Assembly (NCBI RefSeq): GCF_023634865.1
Contig: NZ_JAMLJN010000007.1
Span: 1-64,000, forward strand
Direction: 5' to 3'
Length of the DNA: 64,000 nt
DNA from: Flavobacterium fragile
Lineage (GTDB): Bacteria > Bacteroidota > Bacteroidia > Flavobacteriales > Flavobacteriaceae
Under the pieces are notes generated by a model. The model did no database searches and was not told where the DNA came from. It saw only the letters and a list, made by a program, of their open reading frames with translations. Of the stretch, positions 35,697 to 44,814 are shown piece after piece. How positions within the stretch are numbered: position 1 is the first letter of the stretch; every line of letters begins with the position of its first letter. The position numbers and the translations under genes are program-made.

Positions 35697-36434
35697 ATGG
35701 CAAAAAAAACTACTACTAAAAATAAAGCACCAAAAGCACCCGCTAAAAAGAGAACTATAGTACAAAAGATAGTGCGTTTTTTTTGGCTATTATTTTTATG
35801 GTTTAATATCATTAGTTTTTCAGTGGTGTTGCTTTTTAAATTTGTTCCCGTCCCATTTACCCCTTTGATGGGAATTCGTGCTTTAGAGCATAATGCGGCA
35901 GGAAAAGACATGGTTTGCAGTCACGAATGGGTGCCAATAGACGAAATTTCATTAAATCTTCAAAAAGCCGTTATTGCAAGTGAAGACGGACGTTTTTTAG
36001 AACATTGGGGTTTTGATTTTCAAGCCATGCAAAAGGCGTTCAAGAACAATCAAAAAGGAAAACGATTAAAAGGGGGAAGTACCATTTCGCAACAAACGGC
36101 AAAAAATGTTTTCTTATGGCAAGGAAGAAGTTATGTTCGTAAAGGTTTGGAAGCGTATTATACGGTTTTAATAGAACTAATTTGGGGTAAAAAACGTATT
36201 ATGGAAGTTTACCTGAATAGTATCGAAATGGGAGATGGTGTTTATGGAGCGGAGGCCGCAGCAAAACATTGGTACAGAAAAGATGCCGCCAGTTTAACCC
36301 GTTATGAAGCCGCTGGAATTGCTGCTATTCTTCCCAATCCTAGAAAATATAAAGCTTCTAATTCTTCTTCTTATATTAACAGAAGAAAGGCAAAGATTAG
36401 CAGAGAAATTGGTTACGTGAAATTGGATTACTAA
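35697..36434 (+). CDS. mtgA: Monofunctional biosynthetic peptidoglycan transglycosylase
   Basis: A 245-residue family GT51 enzyme with a basic cytosolic start (residues 1-20), one membrane anchor (about 30-50) and the lipid II polymerase motifs ASEDGRFLEHWGFD (the catalytic Glu), KGGSTISQQTAKNVFLW, RKGLEAYYTVLIELIWGKKRIMEVYLN and NPRKYK. There is no transpeptidase domain. It polymerises glycan strands from lipid II at the inner membrane. It lies 1 base after the FAD oxidoreductase gene and is followed by a terminator. Confidence 0.95.
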   Translation: MAKKTTTKNKAPKAPAKKRTIVQKIVRFFWLLFLWFNIISFSVVLLFKFVPVPFTPLMGIRALEHNAAGKDMVCSHEWVPIDEISLNLQKAVIASEDGRFLEHWGFDFQAMQKAFKNNQKGKRLKGGSTISQQTAKNVFLWQGRSYVRKGLEAYYTVLIELIWGKKRIMEVYLNSIEMGDGVYGAEAAAKHWYRKDAASLTRYEAAGIAAILPNPRKYKASNSSSYINRRKAKISREIGYVKLDY

Positions 36435-36458
36435 TTGCAACCAAATCAAAAATAATGC

Positions 36459-36492
36459 AAACCGAAAGCGATTTTGTTTTCGGTTTTTCTTT
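36459..36492 (+). terminator. Terminator after mtgA
   Basis: Stem AAACCGAAA / TTTTCGGTTT with a loop of about nine bases, followed by T and C-interrupted T-runs. It separates mtgA from the AIM24-like gene. Confidence 0.7.
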
Positions 36493-36542
36493 TTCGTAAC
36501 ATTTCGATTATCACTTCGACTAATACAGAAAAATTAAAAATT

Positions 36543-37343
36543 ATGAAAGCACACGAAATAGATTATCATATTTATGGTGAAGAAATGCAATATGTGGAAA
36601 TTGAATTAGATCCACAAGAAGTAGTAGTCGCAGAAGCCGGAAGTTTTATGATGATGGAAAACGGCATCAAAATGGAAACTATTTTTGGTGATGGAAGTCA
36701 AGACCAACAACAAGGCCTTTTTGGTAAATTGTTATCTGCAGGAAAGCGCGTTTTAACTGGCGAAAGTTTGTTCATGACAGCTTATCAAAACCAAGATTTT
36801 GGAAAAAGAAAAGTATCATTCGCTTCTCCTTATCCAGGAAAAATTGTTCCAATTGATTTGCAACAATTAGGAGGAAAATTCATTTGTCAAAAAGATTCAT
36901 TTTTATGTGCTGCAAAAGGTGTTTCTGTTGGAATAGAATTCACTAAAAAAATCGGAACCGGATTATTTGGTGGTGAAGGTTTCATCATGCAGAAAGTTGA
37001 AGGAGACGGAATGGCGTTTGTGCATTCAGGCGGAACTTTGGCTAAAAAAGAATTACAACCTGGTGAATTACTTCGCGTGGATACTGGATGTTTAGTAGGT
37101 TTTACTAAAGATGTAGATTACGATATTGAGTTTGTTGGCGGAATTAAAAACACTATTTTCGGCGGAGAAGGTGTGTTTTTCGCAACGCTTCGCGGACCTG
37201 GAACAGTTTATATTCAATCGTTACCATTTAGTAGATTAGCAGGTAGAATTTACGCAAGCGCTCCTCAAAATGGAGGAAGCAGAGAAGAAGGTAGTTTACT
37301 CGGAGGTTTAGGTAGAATCCTAGATGGCGATAACCGATTTTAA
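36543..37343 (+). CDS. AIM24 / TIGR00266 family protein
   Basis: A 266-residue protein from the ATG at 36543; a longer open frame exists upstream but starts inside the mtgA terminator. The glycine-rich beta-helical core is visible: [68 protein letters not shown], and [24 protein letters not shown]. The family is widespread from bacteria to yeast mitochondria and binds membranes, but its bacterial function is unknown. It stands alone between two terminators. Confidence 0.85.
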   Translation: MKAHEIDYHIYGEEMQYVEIELDPQEVVVAEAGSFMMMENGIKMETIFGDGSQDQQQGLFGKLLSAGKRVLTGESLFMTAYQNQDFGKRKVSFASPYPGKIVPIDLQQLGGKFICQKDSFLCAAKGVSVGIEFTKKIGTGLFGGEGFIMQKVEGDGMAFVHSGGTLAKKELQPGELLRVDTGCLVGFTKDVDYDIEFVGGIKNTIFGGEGVFFATLRGPGTVYIQSLPFSRLAGRIYASAPQNGGSREEGSLLGGLGRILDGDNRF

Positions 37344-37348
37344 TAACA

Positions 37349-37377
37349 AAAATCCCGATTTTTCATCGGGATTTTAT
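37349..37377 (+). terminator. Terminator after the AIM24-like gene
   Basis: Stem AAAATCCCGA / TCGGGATTTT with a seven-base loop, overlapping by a few bases the end of the convergent lipoprotein gene. A/T-rich flanks allow it to work in both directions. Confidence 0.7.
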
Positions 37378-37826
37378 TTTAATGGGCGTAACGTATTACT
37401 ATAGGTGATAACATATTGAAATTTTCCTTTGTTTCCTTTTTTCATTAAGTAGATATATTTGTGTTTGCCAATTTTAGAAGCTGGAATTATGATTTCTTTT
37501 TTAGTACTAATATCTTTCACGAGAACATCAAAATTAGTATCTACACTAAAATAATTCGCAATTCTACTTTTTAAATTGGTAATCGGATATTCAGAAAAAA
37601 TGACTTTTCCGTTTTGCGAAATAATGATTTTTTCTCCCTTGGAAGTTTGCGTTAGTATTAGAATACTTTTGTTAGAATTTGTTGCCCCAACTTCTTCTTG
37701 AATATTTTTAACTTCGGTTTTGGAAGCACTTCTAAAATCATCACGATACACACTTTTTACAGTTGAATTACAACTTTGTAATCCAATGGAAATAATTAAA
37801 ACGAATATAAAAACTAGAATTCTCAT
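37374..37826 (-). CDS. Hypothetical lipoprotein (150 aa)
   Basis: A 150-residue protein from the ATG at 37826 (MRILVFIFVLIISIGLQSC): lipobox ends IGLQSC, giving Cys19 as lipid anchor. After a polar linker the rest is beta-rich (ILILTQTSKGEKIIISQNGKVIFS and the final strand IYLMKKGNKGKFQYVITYS). No family recognised. Probably outer-membrane or inner-membrane anchored. It is convergent with the AIM24-like gene. Confidence 0.68.
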   Translation of the reverse strand: MRILVFIFVLIISIGLQSCNSTVKSVYRDDFRSASKTEVKNIQEEVGATNSNKSILILTQTSKGEKIIISQNGKVIFSEYPITNLKSRIANYFSVDTNFDVLVKDISTKKEIIIPASKIGKHKYIYLMKKGNKGKFQYVITYSNTLRPLK

Positions 37827-37861
37827 AATTAGAAAACCCATTTTTTGAAGTTTTATTGCAT

Positions 37862-37887
37862 AAAAAAAAGAGCCCGAAGGCTCTTTT
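37862..37887 (-). terminator. Terminator after prolyl oligopeptidase
   Basis: On the minus strand, a stem AAAAGAGCC / GGCTCTTTT closed by a stable TTCG tetraloop, followed by a run of eight T. It lies 18 bases beyond the peptidase stop. Confidence 0.85.
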
Positions 37888-37905
37888 ATCAGTTTTTTAA
37901 CTTTT

Positions 37906-40008
37906 CTATTTTAATTCTTTAACACCCATATTGTAAAGTGTAAAGACTTGCATATCCACATTTTCTTGAATGGTCGCCGCTACTGATTTTCCAGCTCCGT
38001 GACCCGCATTTACATCAATTCGAATTAAAACTGGATTGTCTCCTGCTTGTTTCGCTTGCAATTCTGCTGCAAATTTAAAACTGTGAGCTGGAACTACTCG
38101 GTCGTCATGATCTCCTGTAGTTACCATAGTTGCTGGATATTTTGTACCTGCTTTTACATTGTGAACTGGAGAATATTCTTTAATGTATTCAAACATTTCT
38201 TTGCTTTGTTCCGAAGTTCCGTAATCGTAAGCCCAACCTGCTCCAGCGGTAAATGTATGATAACGCAACATGTCTAATACTCCAACTGCTGGTAACGCCA
38301 CTTTTACTAAATCTGGACGTTGTGTCATAACGGCACCCACTAATAAACCACCATTTGAACCTCCTTTTATCGCTAAAAAATCAGAAGTAGTGTAGTTTTC
38401 TTTAATTAAATATTCAGCTGCTGCAATGAAATCGTCAAAAACGTTTTGTTTTTTCAATTGCGTTCCAGCATCGTGCCATTTTTTACCATATTCTCCACCA
38501 CCACGTAAATTCGCAACAGCGTAAACGCCTCCGTTTTCTAACCAAACCGCATTTGCAATACTGAAAGAAGGAGTTAAGCTTACATTAAATCCACCATAAC
38601 CATATAAAATAGTTGGGTTTTGACCGTTTAATTTTGTGCCTTTTTTATACGTAATAATCATCGGAACTTTTGTGCCATCTTTTGAAGTATAAAACACTTG
38701 TTTTGACTCGTAATCTGCCGAATTAAAATCCACTTTAGGTTTTTGATAGATTGTTGATTTTCCAGATTTTGGATCAAATGAGTAAATAGTTCCTGGCGTT
38801 ACATAATTGGTAAACGAAAAATACAAAGTAGTTTCTTTCTCTTTTCCACCAAAACCTCCAGCGGTTCCGACGCCTGGCAATTGAATATCACGTACTAATT
38901 TTCCGTTATAATCGTATTGTTTAATGAAAGAAACCGCATCTTTCATATAACTTGCGAAAATGTAACCACCACCTGTGTTTGGAGACAATACATTTTCAGT
39001 TTCAGCGATGCAATCTTTCCAATTTTCTTTGGCAGAATTTGCTAAATCAAAAGTCACCACGCGTTTGTTTGGCGCTTTATAATTCGTTACCAAATAAATC
39101 TTAGAACCTTTGTTGTCTAATACATTATTGTCATTTTCGTAATTGTCAATTAAGGTTACGATTTTGCTATTTGGTTTTGATAAATTTAAATAATATAATT
39201 CGTTTCCAGAAGTTGAATTTGCTGCTGAAATAAATAAATATTTTTCGTCTTCCGAAACATAACCACCTACATATCTTCTTTTTACATCGCCACCAAAAAT
39301 TAATTTATCCGATTTTTGAGGCGTATTTAATTTGTGATAATACAATTTGTGTTGATCTGTTTTTGCAGATAATTCGCTTCCAACAGGTTTGTCATAGCTT
39401 GAATAATAAAAACCTTCATTTTTGTACCAAGAAACACCACTGAATTTCACATCTACAATCGTATCACCAATAATTTTCTTGGTTTTGGCTTCCATTACAA
39501 TTACTTTTCTCCAATCGCTTCCACCTTCTGAAATAGAATACGCAACTAAGCTTCCGTCTTTAGAAAAGTTAATTCCGCCTAACGAAGTTGTTCCGTCTTT
39601 TGAAAAGGTATTTGGATCTAAAAAGATTTCTTCTTTACCTGATTTATCTTTTCGATATAAAACCGATTGATTTTGAAGACCGTTGTTTTTGTAGTAATAC
39701 GTGTAATCACCTTCTTTGAATGGCGCTGAAATTTTCTCGTAATTCCACAATTGTTCCATTCTAGATTTAAGCTGATTTCTGTATGGAATTTGCTCTAAAT
39801 AACCATACGTTACCACATTTTGAGCTTTTACCCAAGCTTCGGTTTCAGCACTTCGGTCGTCCTCTAACCAACGGTAAGGGTCGTTGATTTTTTCGCCAAA
39901 ATACGTGTCAACATGGTCGATTTTTTTGGTTTCAGGATAATTGATTTTTGTTTGTGCGTTCATAACAAGTGTACAAACAATAGCCGATACTGTTATTGTT
40001 TTTTTCAT
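37906..40008 (-). CDS. Prolyl oligopeptidase (S9A) with signal peptide
   Basis: A 700-residue protein from the ATG at 40008 (MKKTITVSAIVCTLVMNAQ, signal peptide). The N-terminal propeller (NDPYRWLEDDRSAETEAWVK) precedes a hydrolase domain with YGGFNVSLTPSF, nucleophile Ser551 in KGGSNGGLLVGA, Asp in DHDDRVVPAHS and His in NAGHGAGKS. These are the S9A prolyl endopeptidase signatures. It should cut short peptides after proline in the periplasm. Bacteroidota often have two or more S9 enzymes; the 29172-31073 gene is the other here. Confidence 0.92.
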   Translation of the reverse strand: MKKTITVSAIVCTLVMNAQTKINYPETKKIDHVDTYFGEKINDPYRWLEDDRSAETEAWVKAQNVVTYGYLEQIPYRNQLKSRMEQLWNYEKISAPFKEGDYTYYYKNNGLQNQSVLYRKDKSGKEEIFLDPNTFSKDGTTSLGGINFSKDGSLVAYSISEGGSDWRKVIVMEAKTKKIIGDTIVDVKFSGVSWYKNEGFYYSSYDKPVGSELSAKTDQHKLYYHKLNTPQKSDKLIFGGDVKRRYVGGYVSEDEKYLFISAANSTSGNELYYLNLSKPNSKIVTLIDNYENDNNVLDNKGSKIYLVTNYKAPNKRVVTFDLANSAKENWKDCIAETENVLSPNTGGGYIFASYMKDAVSFIKQYDYNGKLVRDIQLPGVGTAGGFGGKEKETTLYFSFTNYVTPGTIYSFDPKSGKSTIYQKPKVDFNSADYESKQVFYTSKDGTKVPMIITYKKGTKLNGQNPTILYGYGGFNVSLTPSFSIANAVWLENGGVYAVANLRGGGEYGKKWHDAGTQLKKQNVFDDFIAAAEYLIKENYTTSDFLAIKGGSNGGLLVGAVMTQRPDLVKVALPAVGVLDMLRYHTFTAGAGWAYDYGTSEQSKEMFEYIKEYSPVHNVKAGTKYPATMVTTGDHDDRVVPAHSFKFAAELQAKQAGDNPVLIRIDVNAGHGAGKSVAATIQENVDMQVFTLYNMGVKELK

Positions 40009-40069
40009 ATAGTATTTGTTGATTAAAACAAAGATATTCATTTGAATTTTAAAGATTTGTTAAAAAACA

Positions 40070-40096
40070 AAAACGACTGAAATTTCAGTCGTTTTG
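40070..40096 (-). terminator. Terminator after the binding-fold lipoprotein
   Basis: A perfect palindrome AAAACGACTGAAA / TTTCAGTCGTTTT centred at about 40082, 20 bases beyond the stop of the minus-strand lipoprotein gene, with a T-run on the minus strand. Confidence 0.75.
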
Positions 40097-40115
40097 TAAC
40101 AAATTTGTTATGTTT

Positions 40116-40670
40116 TTAGTTTACTTCAATAGGAAAAGTAACTGCAGCATCCGTATTTCCACCTGCATTGGTAATGTCTCCTGCAGCTACACCTGAAGCA
40201 GATTTATTTGGTAAATGTCTTAAAGTTACAATTAAAGTTCCAGTTGTACCAGCCGAACCTGTTACTAAAGTGAAGTTTAAACCAATTGGTTTTCCGCTTT
40301 CATCGGTATCAGTATAAGTTAAGGTTCCAACAGTTGATGGAAGTTGATAAAAAACTTGGTGGTCAGCTCCTTCTAAAGCAATTTCTTCAGTAATGTCTTC
40401 AGATGGATTTGCTAATTCATTTACAAAAGTTGTAGAACCTGAATAAGTAGTTCCTGCAACTAAATTTCCTGAAACAGTTACTATTGGAGCATTAGGTCCG
40501 TCTCCATCAGCATCTCTAGATGTTAATGTAATAGTTTGACCACCGCCAATTAATGTTGTAGTAATAGTTGTAATAACTTCGTCTTCGTTAACTGCTGAGT
40601 CATCATTAGAACAAGAAGTTGAAAATAATGTAGGAATTACTAATAAAGCGATAAGTTTTAAATTTTTCAT
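40116..40670 (-). CDS. Exported lipoprotein next to the TonB receptor (184 aa)
   Basis: A 184-residue lipoprotein: MKNLKLIALLVIPTLFSTSC, Cys20 as lipid anchor, then an acidic stretch and a Thr/Gly-rich beta sandwich (TTLIGGGQTITLTSRDADGDGP, SGNLVAGTTYSGSTTF). In flavobacterial genomes similar proteins beside TonB receptors are often called type 1 periplasmic binding fold proteins; that label is by recall. It lies 10 bases downstream of the TonB receptor gene and probably is its surface or periplasmic partner. Substrate unknown; the metal hint comes from the neighbours. Confidence 0.75.
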   Translation of the reverse strand: MKNLKLIALLVIPTLFSTSCSNDDSAVNEDEVITTITTTLIGGGQTITLTSRDADGDGPNAPIVTVSGNLVAGTTYSGSTTFVNELANPSEDITEEIALEGADHQVFYQLPSTVGTLTYTDTDESGKPIGLNFTLVTGSAGTTGTLIVTLRHLPNKSASGVAAGDITNAGGNTDAAVTFPIEVN

Positions 40671-40680
40671 GTTTTGATTT

Positions 40681-43062
40681 TTAATAATTAAATTTTAATT
40701 GAATTTGAACATTTCTACCCATTTCGTCTACAAAAAATCGTTGACGATTTAGATAATCCCGATACGTTGTGTTTCCAATGTTTTGAATACTAAAAGAAGT
40801 GGTTAAGCTATTTTTTTTATTGATTTTAAAAGTCATTTCACTGTAAAAATGCAATAAATGATAGCCTTTTGGAGGCGAACTAATGTCAACCAAAACAGGA
40901 GTTAACTCGTTATTCACAACTATGTTGGTTTCAAAATTGTAATTAGGGAACTGATTTTGTCTGAAAACCACTTCACTCTTTAGTTCGGAAACGAAATTAA
41001 ACCAAGATTCATTTTTGTACTGAATTTTATTATTAATGACAAATGGAGGCATATCAATTAAATACTCGTCAGTACTTAGATTTTGTCCGTGAACATAAGC
41101 CATTCCTAACTCGTGTGAAAAATGATTCGTAATTTTCCATTTAGAATTGATGTCAAAACCTGTTAACAAAGCCTCCGTTTGTTTGAATTCCCAAACTGGA
41201 AAAGCTCCACGGATAGTAGTTTCAAAACCAATAGGTTGCAAATAAATAAAATTCGAAATTCGGTTTACAAATGGATTAAGTTGCACCTGAAACGATTTCC
41301 AATCTTTCTTAAAAGTGGTGTTGAATTTATACGCTTGTTCTTTTTTTAAACGTAAATCACCTAATTCAACTTGACCTGTAGAATGATGTAATCCATCACT
41401 AAATAATTCGGACGGATTTGGATTTCGGGAAGCCAAACTCACGTTTACTAACCATTCCATTTCATGATGAAATTGCTTTCTATATCCAATGTTTGCCGTG
41501 ATATTATGATAATCAAAAGTAGGTTTCGTTAACCATTGATTTCCTTCTTCACCCACAATGAATTCTGGAAAATCTTCATGATAACCACGTTCTTCCCATC
41601 TTGATTTCAAATAATATTTTGTGGCTTCAATAGTCGAAAAATCATAACGAATTCCTGATTCTAAAGAAGTCGCATTATCAAATTTATAAACGGCAATTCC
41701 ATACAAACCAGCATCTAATTTTTCATAACTTGGAATTAATGGACGAACACCTGTTTTTGGATTCGCAAAGTTATTTTGGTAGCCCAAATTCAGTCCCGAT
41801 TTTAATTTCCAATTTCCAATATTCGTTTTATAATCCGCCAAAAAAGTATGTGTGGCCAATTGTAAATCTAAAGCGGCTTTATCATTGTTGGCACTACTTC
41901 TTCTAACATCAAATTCTAAACGATTGTTGAACTGAAAAGCATATTGCAAATTGATTGAAGATTCTTCATTTAACCATCTTTCGTAATTAAATTTTATTAA
42001 ATGATGCTGTAATTTTTGTTTAGGTGAATTAATTGAATAAGCAAAAGGTTCTGCAACATTAGGTAGTTGGTTGTTGATGGAATTGTACAAATCGTTTACA
42101 TTTCCAATATGAGACGCTTTGATAATTCCAATTTGCGCATTGTAAAAACTGTACATCGCATTAAAATTGTACATTTCTTGTGCATAACGAATGCCTCCCG
42201 AAAAATTTTGTTCGCGATTTCCAGAATTTGATAACACATAATCTGGCGTTTCTCGATCGCCTAAGTATTTGAAAGTTCCTAAAGCATTCCAACTCCAACC
42301 ATAAAGATTTCCTTTTTGAAGACTTGAACTCAAGCTTCCACCCATTCCGTTAGAGGCTAAGTTGATAATCGTTTTCCCTACTAAAGTGTCTTTTTTTATC
42401 ACTTCAGGTTCGATGATAACAATTCCGCCAATAGCATCACCACCATATTGCAAAGCCGAAGCACCTTTAATTACGGTGATTTTTCCAGCCGAATTAATAT
42501 CGAAATTAGGGGTGTGTTCTGTTCCCCACTGTTGGTCTTCTAATCGAACATTATTATTGATGATTGGCACACGATTGCTATGTAAACCGTTAATTACAGG
42601 CTTTACAATAGTACTTCCGGTTTTTAAAATAGAAACTCCTGAAATTTCTTTTAAGGCTTCACCCAAGGTTTGATTGCTGAATTTTTCAATGGTAGCCCTT
42701 TTCAAAACTTGTTCGTTACTACTTTCGCTTTTCGAATTAGAAAGATGTTGAATGGTGATTTCTTCTAATTTGGTTATATCTATTTTCAATTGACGATTTA
42801 GAGTTAAATCGGTTGAAATTTCGATAGTTTCCGCAATAGCATGATAACCTATCAACGAAATATAGAGTTTCTGTTTTCCTTTTGGAACATCTGATAAAGT
42901 ATAACTTCCTTTGCTATTTGTGGAAGTGGTTTTGTTGGCAATGTGCACGTGGGCATCTCTAATAGGCAAGCCATTTTCATCCGATATAACGCCTGTAATT
43001 GTAACTTGAGCGTATCCGAAGAAGCCAACCAAAAAGAAAAATAATATCGATAAGAATCGCAT
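40681..43062 (-). CDS. TonB-dependent outer-membrane receptor
   Basis: A 793-residue protein: signal peptide (residues 1-18), a carboxypeptidase-like regulatory domain (about 19-100, VTITGVISDENGLPIRDAHVHI), a plug domain (about 115-230, including ISGVSILKTGSTIVKPVINGLHSNRVPIINNNVRLEDQ in pieces), and a long barrel ending QIQLKFNY. It imports a ligand through the outer membrane with TonB energy. It forms an operon with the upstream His/Cys-rich small protein (65 bases away) and the downstream lipoprotein (10 bases), suggesting metal uptake (zinc or copper); this is inference. Confidence 0.88.
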   Translation of the reverse strand: MRFLSILFFFLVGFFGYAQVTITGVISDENGLPIRDAHVHIANKTTSTNSKGSYTLSDVPKGKQKLYISLIGYHAIAETIEISTDLTLNRQLKIDITKLEEITIQHLSNSKSESSNEQVLKRATIEKFSNQTLGEALKEISGVSILKTGSTIVKPVINGLHSNRVPIINNNVRLEDQQWGTEHTPNFDINSAGKITVIKGASALQYGGDAIGGIVIIEPEVIKKDTLVGKTIINLASNGMGGSLSSSLQKGNLYGWSWNALGTFKYLGDRETPDYVLSNSGNREQNFSGGIRYAQEMYNFNAMYSFYNAQIGIIKASHIGNVNDLYNSINNQLPNVAEPFAYSINSPKQKLQHHLIKFNYERWLNEESSINLQYAFQFNNRLEFDVRRSSANNDKAALDLQLATHTFLADYKTNIGNWKLKSGLNLGYQNNFANPKTGVRPLIPSYEKLDAGLYGIAVYKFDNATSLESGIRYDFSTIEATKYYLKSRWEERGYHEDFPEFIVGEEGNQWLTKPTFDYHNITANIGYRKQFHHEMEWLVNVSLASRNPNPSELFSDGLHHSTGQVELGDLRLKKEQAYKFNTTFKKDWKSFQVQLNPFVNRISNFIYLQPIGFETTIRGAFPVWEFKQTEALLTGFDINSKWKITNHFSHELGMAYVHGQNLSTDEYLIDMPPFVINNKIQYKNESWFNFVSELKSEVVFRQNQFPNYNFETNIVVNNELTPVLVDISSPPKGYHLLHFYSEMTFKINKKNSLTTSFSIQNIGNTTYRDYLNRQRFFVDEMGRNVQIQLKFNY

Positions 43063-43127
43063 TTCTTTTAGTTTAAATGAAACAACAACGTATCATTATT
43101 TTTGGTAATGATATCGAAATAGATTTT

Positions 43128-43472
43128 TTAAACTAGTGCAGGTGGACCACGGAGATGGAACGAGTTTCCTTCAAACGTGATGCAAGATTCATTACTGTTG
43201 AATTGATAGGGTATTTCGTAAAATGAAGGAATAAAATCAAAGTGTAAAACCTCTGGAGAAAGGAAAGAAGCAAATTTGAAATCACAAATAGGACAATCTT
43301 CGCTTTCGGTAAACTTTTTTTCTGAAGTTTTATTATTAAAATGATGTGAGTCATCACAACATTCCGTTTTTATATGATGATCGTGTGAAAAAGTATGAAT
43401 AGATTGGTAGCTAACTGCAAATAAAACAGCAAGCAACAAAAACAAGTTTATATGTATTAATCTCTTTTTCAC
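43128..43472 (-). CDS. His/Cys-rich exported small protein
   Basis: A 114-residue protein with one hydrophobic N-terminal segment (INLFLLLAVLFAVSYQS) followed by a metal-ligand-rich region: HTFSHDHHIKTECCDDSHHF and EDCPICDFKF. It starts with GTG at 43472. Similar small His-rich proteins are found upstream of TonB receptors in many Bacteroidota. It probably faces the periplasm and could bind zinc or copper. It is first in the operon with the TonB receptor and the lipoprotein. The promoter at 43478-43506 puts the transcript start at about the GTG, so the mRNA may be leaderless. Confidence 0.65.
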   Translation of the reverse strand: MKKRLIHINLFLLLAVLFAVSYQSIHTFSHDHHIKTECCDDSHHFNNKTSEKKFTESEDCPICDFKFASFLSPEVLHFDFIPSFYEIPYQFNSNESCITFEGNSFHLRGPPALV

Positions 43473-43477
43473 TTAGG

Positions 43478-43506
43478 CAAATATACTTCTTTTAGAGTAA
43501 AGCAAA
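43478..43506 (-). promoter_or_regulatory. Promoter of the TonB-receptor operon
   Basis: On the minus strand TTTG, 17 bases, TATATTTG, exact consensus elements. The predicted start (about 43471) coincides with the first codon at 43472. A metal-responsive operator may overlap, but none is recognised. Confidence 0.55.
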
Positions 43507-43514
43507 AAAACAAA

Positions 43515-43568
43515 CCACGAATTAACGAATTTTTAAGTTTTGCAACGTTTAATTCGTGTGTTCGTGGT
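43515..43568. repeat. Imperfect inverted repeat with CCACGAA/TTCGTGG ends
   Basis: CCACGAA TTA ACGAATT on one side and AATTCGT GTG TTCGTGG on the other form an imperfect hairpin between the TonB operon and asd. It belongs to a class of AATTCGTG-containing intergenic sequences that recur at 44733-44763 and 50478-50519. Confidence 0.5.
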
Positions 43569-43581
43569 TAATCGATTTTGG

Positions 43582-43629
43582 CCACAGATTAAAAGATTCA
43601 AAAGGATTGAACCCGAGTTAATCTGTAGA
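43582..43629. repeat. Second inverted repeat (ACAGATTAA / TTAATCTGT)
   Basis: ACAGATTAA and TTAATCTGT flank a 29-base spacer just downstream of the asd stop codon. Such inverted words near AATTCGTG repeats recur in flavobacterial intergenic DNA. It might act as a terminator for asd but has no T-run. Confidence 0.4.
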
Positions 43630-43636
43630 GCTAAAA

Positions 43637-44626
43637 TTATACTAGATTATTTGCTACCAAATATTCCGCAATTTGAATCGTGTTTGTTGCAGCTCCTTTT
43701 CTTAAGTTATCGGCTACAATCCACATGTTGATGGTGTTGGGTTGACTTTCATCTCTTCGGATTCTACCAACGAAAACATCGTCTTTACCTTGTGCGTAAA
43801 TTGGCATTGGATAGGTAAACGTTTCTAAATTATCTTGAACCGTCACACCAGGCGTGTTTTGTAAAATTTGATGCACTTCGTTTACATCAAAATCATTTTC
43901 AAACTGAACGTTAACCGCTTCACTGTGTCCGCCAACGACTGGAATACGAATTGCAGTTGCTGTAACCGCAATCGTGTTATCGTTTAAGATTTTTTGAGTT
44001 TCGCGCACCAATTTCATTTCTTCTTTGGTGTAACCGTTTGCTTCAAAACTATCACATTGAGGAATCGCATTTCTGTGAATTGGATATTTGTATGCCATTT
44101 CACCTTCAATTCCTGCATATTCATTTTCTAACTGACGCACGGCTTTTACTCCGGTTCCGGTAATCGATTGGTAAGTAGAAACTACAATACGTTTGATATC
44201 ATATTTGGTATGTAAAGGCGCTAAAGCCATTACCATTTGAATCGTTGAACAGTTTGGATTTGCAATAATTTTATCTTCCTTAGTTAAAACCGATGCATTG
44301 ATTTCTGGAACTACTAATTTCTTAGTGGCATCCATTCGCCAAGCGGAAGAATTATCGATTACGGTTGTTCCCGCAGCAGCAAATTTTGGAGCCCACTCTA
44401 AAGAAGTTTCTCCACCTGCCGAAAACAAAGCAATCTCAGGTTTCATATCTACAGCGGTTTGCAAACCTACCACTTTATAGGTGTTGCCTTTCCATTCGAT
44501 TTCTTTTCCAACTGATTTTTCAGAAGCAACTGGAATTAACTCTGTTACAGGAAAATTACGTTCTGCTAATACTTGAAGCATTATTTCGCCTACCATTCCG
44601 GTAGCGCCTACTACGGCTACTCTCAT
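43637..44626 (-). CDS. asd: Aspartate-semialdehyde dehydrogenase
   Basis: A 329-residue protein with N-terminal Rossmann motif VAVVGATGMVGEIML, catalytic Cys126 in ANPNCSTIQ and the conserved GGHSEAVN His motif. It reduces aspartyl-phosphate to aspartate semialdehyde for lysine, methionine, threonine and diaminopimelate synthesis. A good promoter lies just upstream at 44648-44680. It is a single gene on the minus strand. Confidence 0.96.
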   Translation of the reverse strand: MRVAVVGATGMVGEIMLQVLAERNFPVTELIPVASEKSVGKEIEWKGNTYKVVGLQTAVDMKPEIALFSAGGETSLEWAPKFAAAGTTVIDNSSAWRMDATKKLVVPEINASVLTKEDKIIANPNCSTIQMVMALAPLHTKYDIKRIVVSTYQSITGTGVKAVRQLENEYAGIEGEMAYKYPIHRNAIPQCDSFEANGYTKEEMKLVRETQKILNDNTIAVTATAIRIPVVGGHSEAVNVQFENDFDVNEVHQILQNTPGVTVQDNLETFTYPMPIYAQGKDDVFVGRIRRDESQPNTINMWIVADNLRKGAATNTIQIAEYLVANNLV

Positions 44627-44647
44627 TGTGTGTGTTATTTAAAGATG

Positions 44648-44680
44648 CAAAAATATAGAATATTCAAACGACTTAGCAAA
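44648..44680 (-). promoter_or_regulatory. Promoter of asd
   Basis: TTTG, 21 bases, TATTTTTG on the minus strand, matching the Bacteroidota consensus with acceptable spacing, about 22 bases before the ATG. Confidence 0.5.
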
Positions 44681-44814
44681 TATTGATGAAATTATAACAA
44701 AAGTTTTGATTTGTAACGGGATTTTAAAAAAACTTCAGTGAATCGTGTGAGAATTGTGAATCGTGTCTGTAAACAGTTTCTTTAAATTCTTGTAGTTAGA
44801 AACCAAACTTAATT

